From positions 6,486 through 70,485 of the forward strand of contig NZ_JAVJSE010000011.1 of the NCBI RefSeq assembly GCF_040219615.1: 64,000 nucleotides of DNA, written 5' to 3'. Below, piece by piece: positions 60,516 to 64,000 of this stretch. Position numbers and translations under genes: made by a program. Below the pieces are notes generated by a model. The model saw only the letters and a program-made list of their open reading frames with translations. It did not search any database and was not told the origin of the DNA. Within the stretch, counting starts at the first letter, position 1, and every line of letters begins with the position of its first letter. This DNA comes from Thalassobaculum_A sp040219615. Lineage in GTDB: Bacteria > Pseudomonadota > Alphaproteobacteria > Thalassobaculales > Thalassobaculaceae.

Positions 60516-61685
60516 ATGACGACCAGGACTGTGCTTCACGGCGCCCTGCTGGCCACGGCCATCGGGCTGGTTGCCGCCAACGCCTTGGCGGAGGCGCCCG
60601 GCGTCTCGGCCGGGAAGATCGTATTCGGTCAGGCCGCCGCCTTCGAAGGCCCCGCCGCCGCCCTCGGCAACAACATGAAGCTCGGCATCGACGCCGCCTT
60701 CGCGGAAGCGAACGCCGCCGGAGGCGTCAACGGCCGACAGCTTTCCGTCGTCCGCTACGACGACAGCTACGAGCCCGACAAGTCCGTGTCGGCCACCCGC
60801 AAGCTGATCGAGGAGGACAAGGTCTTCGCGCTGATCGGTCCGGTCGGAACCCCGACCACCCTGGTCACCCAGCCGATCGCCACCGCCGCCGGCGTGCCGT
60901 TCATCGGCCCGTTCACCGGTGCCGGCTTCCTGCGCAAGCCCGAGAACGCCAACGTCATCAACGTACGTGCCACCTACGACCAGGAGACCGAGGCCTGGGT
61001 CGAGTATCTGACCACGACCAAGAAGGCGCAGAAGATCGCGATCCTCTACCAGGACGACGGCTTCGGCCGTGTCGGCCTGGCCGGCGTTCAGAAGGCGATG
61101 GACAAGCGCGGCCTCAAGCTGGTTGCCGAAGCCACCTATCCGCGCAATACCACCGCGGTGAAGTCCGCCGTCGTCGACCTGCGCAAGGCCGATCCGGACG
61201 CCATCGTCATGGTCGGCGCCTACAAGCCGATCGCCGAGTTCGTGAAGCTGTCGCGCAAGCTGAAGATGGATCCGACCTTCATCACCATCTCCTTCGTCGG
61301 ATCCGAAGCCCTGGCGGCGGAGCTCGGGGCCGACGGCGCCGGCGTGATCATCAGCCAGGTCGTCCCGTTCCCGTTCGACTCCGGAATCCCGGTGGTCGCC
61401 AGCTACCAGAAGGCGCTGGCAGCGGTCGACGCGAGCGCCAAGCCGGGCTTCGGCTCGCTCGAGGGCTACATGGTCGGCCGGCTCACCGTCGAGGGCCTGA
61501 AGACCGCCGGGGCCGACGTGACCCGTGAATCCTTCCTGAAGGCGATCTACGATACCGGGGCGTTCGACCTGGGCGGCGCCAGCATGAAGTTCGGTGCCGG
61601 CGACAACCAGGGCATGGAATCGGTGTATCTCACCGAGATCCAGGCCGACGGCAGCTTCAGGGCGATCGGCTCGTCGACGAACTGA
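60516..61685 (+). CDS. ABC-type branched-chain amino acid (LivJ-like) substrate-binding protein
   Basis: A 389-residue periplasmic binding protein with a signal peptide (to about ALA-EAP at residue 25). The mature start KIVFGQAAAFEGPAAALGNNMKLGIDAAF, the RYDDSYEPDKSVSATRKLIEEDKVFALIGPVG lobe and the VIMVGAYKPIAEFVKLSRKL-like segments are those of the LivJ/LivK group. No permease or ATPase gene is adjacent; a strong hairpin ends the transcript before the chemoreceptor gene. The ligand could also be a peptide, amide or aromatic. Confidence 0.92.
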   Translation: MTTRTVLHGALLATAIGLVAANALAEAPGVSAGKIVFGQAAAFEGPAAALGNNMKLGIDAAFAEANAAGGVNGRQLSVVRYDDSYEPDKSVSATRKLIEEDKVFALIGPVGTPTTLVTQPIATAAGVPFIGPFTGAGFLRKPENANVINVRATYDQETEAWVEYLTTTKKAQKIAILYQDDGFGRVGLAGVQKAMDKRGLKLVAEATYPRNTTAVKSAVVDLRKADPDAIVMVGAYKPIAEFVKLSRKLKMDPTFITISFVGSEALAAELGADGAGVIISQVVPFPFDSGIPVVASYQKALAAVDASAKPGFGSLEGYMVGRLTVEGLKTAGADVTRESFLKAIYDTGAFDLGGASMKFGAGDNQGMESVYLTEIQADGSFRAIGSSTN

Positions 61686-61708
61686 CGCGCCGGAAGCCGA
61701 AACGACAA

Positions 61709-61739
61709 GGGCGGCTCCGAACTCGCCTCGGAGCCGCCC
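61709..61739 (+). terminator. Terminator hairpin of the binding-protein gene
   Basis: GGGCGGCTCCGA (61709-61720) and TCGGAGCCGCCC (61728-61739) form a perfect 12-bp stem with a 7-base loop, 24 bases after the stop. The following GTTCAAAG is only weakly T-rich. Confidence 0.7.
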
Positions 61740-61772
61740 GTTCAAAGCAAGACGAGCGAGGGAGGAATGCAG

Positions 61773-64000
61773 ATGACCGACAGCGAGTCGAGCGCCGATT
61801 CCGCGACCCCGGAGCGCCGGACCCGGTTCGGCATCGGGCCCCGGCTGTACTCCGCCTTCGGCGCGACGACGGCCCTGACCGTGGTGGCGGTCGGTCTGGC
61901 CTACGCCGCCTTCGAGAACGTCCGCGGCACCCTCGAGAACATCACCAACCAGTCGATTCCGGTCCTGGCCAGCAGCTTCCAGCTCGCGGCCGAGTCGGCG
62001 ACGGCGGCCGCCGTCGCCCCGAACATCATCTCGGCATCCAGCGACGAGGCGCGTGACGCCGTCCGGGCCGAGATGGAGATCAGCCTTCGCCAGGTCGATG
62101 CGGCGACCGCGACGCTGGGCGCCTTCGACGCCACGACCGGCGACGCGATCCGCCCGCTCGCGCAGGGCCTGCGCGAGCAGCTCGGCGCGCTCGACGAGGC
62201 GGTCAAGCGGCGCGAGGTCGCCCGGGCCGGACTGGCCGATGCCATGGACCAGGCGCTGGCCGCGCACCGCGAGTTCCTGACGGTGATCCGTCCGCAGGTC
62301 GACGACGCGACGTTCAACCTGGTGATCGCCAGCGAGGACACGACCAGCGAGGTCACCGACACCATCGATCGCCTCGTGCAGGTCGAAGTCGCGGCCCTGC
62401 AGGCCGCGCTGACGCTGTCGGCCGAGGGTCAGCGCCTGCTCGGCATCATGGCCCGGACCAATCAGATCGAGAATCTGGACGAGCTGGCTGCCGAGGAGCA
62501 GCTGTTCGGAACCGCGGCGATCGCCATGCAGAAGACCATCGCCAACCTGCCGAAGACCCCGGAGGGCGACGCTCTCGGGCAGCTGGCCTCGAAGCTGATG
62601 GGCTACGGCCTGGGCGAATGGTCGGCCTTCGCGATCCGCAAGGGCGAGCTTTCCTGGGTCGACCTGACCCCGGAGCAGTACGACGAGGTCCAGCAGCAGC
62701 GGAAGCGCTTCGACGGCGAGATCGTCGACGTCGCCAGGGTCTTCGACGACGCCGTGGTGCCGGTGGTCAATGCCGCCCGGATCGCTCTCATCGGCGGCAG
62801 CAGCGACCTGTCCAGCAATCTCGAGGACCGGATCTCGACACTCATCGAGAAGGACGTCGCCAGCCTGCGGCAGATGCTCGAGACCCTGGCCGAATCCAAC
62901 CTCGTCATCGGCCTGATGAGTACCGCGACCAGCGCGCCCGACAAGGACCGGCTGTCGGTGCTGCAGAGCGCGTTCGTCAACTCCGGCCAGAGCCTCGACG
63001 ACCTGACGGAGGCGCTTGCCGAGATCGAAGGCATGGCGGCCGTTGCGGAGAGAGTACGCGGCCTGATCGCCTTCGGGCGGGAGCCCGGCAACATGTTCGA
63101 GCGGCGCCTGCAGGTGCTGAGCGAGGAGCAGGCCGCAACCGATGCGCTCGCCGAGGTGCAGGCCCTCGCGAAGCGGTTCGACGCAGTGGTCGACACGCAG
63201 GTCGCGAATGCGATGCGGCAGGCCGACGAGGAGGCCGGAGTCGCCTCCCTCGCCGTGGATCGCAGCGAGTTCGCCCTGTTCGGGATCGCCGGCATCAGCA
63301 TCCTGATCAGCCTCGTGATCGGCTGGCTGGTGGTCAACCGCGCCGTGGTCGGCCGCCTGTTGCGGCTGGCCGATACCATGCGGGTGATCGCCGGCGGCGA
63401 CCATCAGGTCGAGGTCGACACCACCGGCCGCGACGAGGTCACCGAGATGGCCCGGGCGGTCGCGGTGTTCCGCGACAACGCGATCGAGGTCGAGCGGCTG
63501 CAGGCCGACCAGATCGCCTCCGAGAAGCGGGCGTCGGAGGACCGCCAGGTGCAGCGCGTCCAGCTCGCCGACGCCTTCGAGAGCCGGGTCAAGGGCATCG
63601 TCGACAGGCTCGGCCAGGCGGCCCGCGAGATGACCACCAACGCCCAGGCCATGACCGGCGGGGCCGCCGACGTGCGCGACCGCTCGATCGACGGCGCCAA
63701 TGCCGCCCAGGAGACCTCGTCCAACGTGCAGACCGTGGCCTCGGCCGCCGAGGAGCTGTCGGCGTCGATCCGCGAGATCTCCAGCAAGATCGCCCAGTCC
63801 TCGACCCGGGCCCGCGAGGCCGCCGACCAGGCCGAGACCACCAACCGGCTGGTCGAGAGCCTGGAGCAGGCGGCGCGCCGGATCGACACGGTGGTGACCC
63901 TGATCCAGGACATCGCCGAGCAGACCAACCTGCTGGCGCTGAACGCCACCATCGAGGCGGCGCGGGCCGGCGAGGCCGGCAAGGGCTTCGCGGTGGTGGC
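61773..64000 (+). CDS. Methyl-accepting chemotaxis protein, 3' end outside the window
   Basis: 742 codons are visible. TM1 is at about residues 27-46, a long periplasmic region at 47-499, TM2 at about 500-520, then a HAMP domain ([18 protein letters not shown]). The signalling domain starts before the end, with the conserved [33 protein letters not shown] region reached at the edge. The large helical periplasmic part looks like a TorS-type double four-helix sensor rather than a simple dCache or 4HB. The ATG at 61773 is set by GGGAGGA; an earlier ATG at 61767 has no spacing to it. The methylation and tail parts lie beyond the window. Confidence 0.9.
   Translation, partial: [742 protein letters not shown]

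Noticed and set aside
59709..63404. A very long open frame on the minus strand (over 1200 codons), and a similar one on the plus strand at 41510-44872
   Set aside because: Both run antisense to clear genes, have no family features and arise from high GC content.

Overview
The window looks like a chromosomal segment of a high-GC alphaproteobacterium, probably Rhodospirillales-like. The evidence is uniformly GC-rich coding sequence, a circularly permuted two-piece tmRNA, alpha-type SspB, PAS_5 and DUF2336 proteins, a TAXI-type TRAP transporter, and an acetolactate synthase with the alphaproteobacterial form of the ThDP motif. No prophage, insertion sequence, integrase or CRISPR array was seen. 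Nearly all the sequence is coding; the only gene-free stretch over 300 bases lies at 38951-39253.

Layout. 0-5.3 kb: a nitronate monooxygenase cut by the window edge, a divergent TetR/VOC pair sharing a twin operator, two PAS_5 proteins and a translationally coupled CoA-transferase/FAH-hydrolase pair. 5.35-5.5 kb: tRNA-Lys(CTT) with its own promoter. 5.6-14 kb: a two-domain secreted protein, a diguanylate cyclase and the cell-shape operon mreB-mreC-mreD-mrdA-rodA. 14-19.8 kb: ilvB-ilvN-ilvC, miaA and divergent serB. 19.8-30.6 kb: protein quality control and folate/nucleotide genes, namely a Do-type protease, DUF2065, hflK-hflC, mrp, folA, thyA, ssrA (tmRNA) and sspB, with two convergent TPR transferase-like genes between folA and thyA. 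30.7-33 kb: class I fumarase and a hydrolase. 33-39 kb: a leftward series of a small membrane protein, DUF2336, a universal stress protein and the TAXI-TRAP transporter. 39-45.4 kb: an orphan receiver protein, a class III aminotransferase, an Mla-type lipid transport operon and apt. 45.4-52.3 kb: acrylyl-CoA-reductase-like, acyl-CoA dehydrogenase, GNAT, thiolase and GMC oxidoreductase genes, with intergenic palindromic repeats. 52.3-56 kb: a VapBC and a MazEF-like toxin-antitoxin module flank an aminotransferase, a deacetylase-like and a DCC protein. 56-64 kb: a dihydroorotase-like amidohydrolase, a YjgN/M48-peptidase pair, a TPR protein, a lone branched-chain-type binding protein and a chemoreceptor cut by the window end.

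How the genes fit together. The clearest functional unit is ssrA next to sspB: the RNA that tags stalled proteins sits beside the adaptor that delivers tagged proteins to ClpXP, and membrane/periplasmic proteolysis genes (hflKC, degP-like) lie nearby. I found no convincing wholly new defence or biosynthetic system. The most unusual items are domain fusions, lost catalytic residues (NodB-like and dihydroorotase-like proteins), the converging TPR pair, the YjgN-M48 pair, the lone binding protein beside a chemoreceptor, and palindromic repeats that reach into a gene end.
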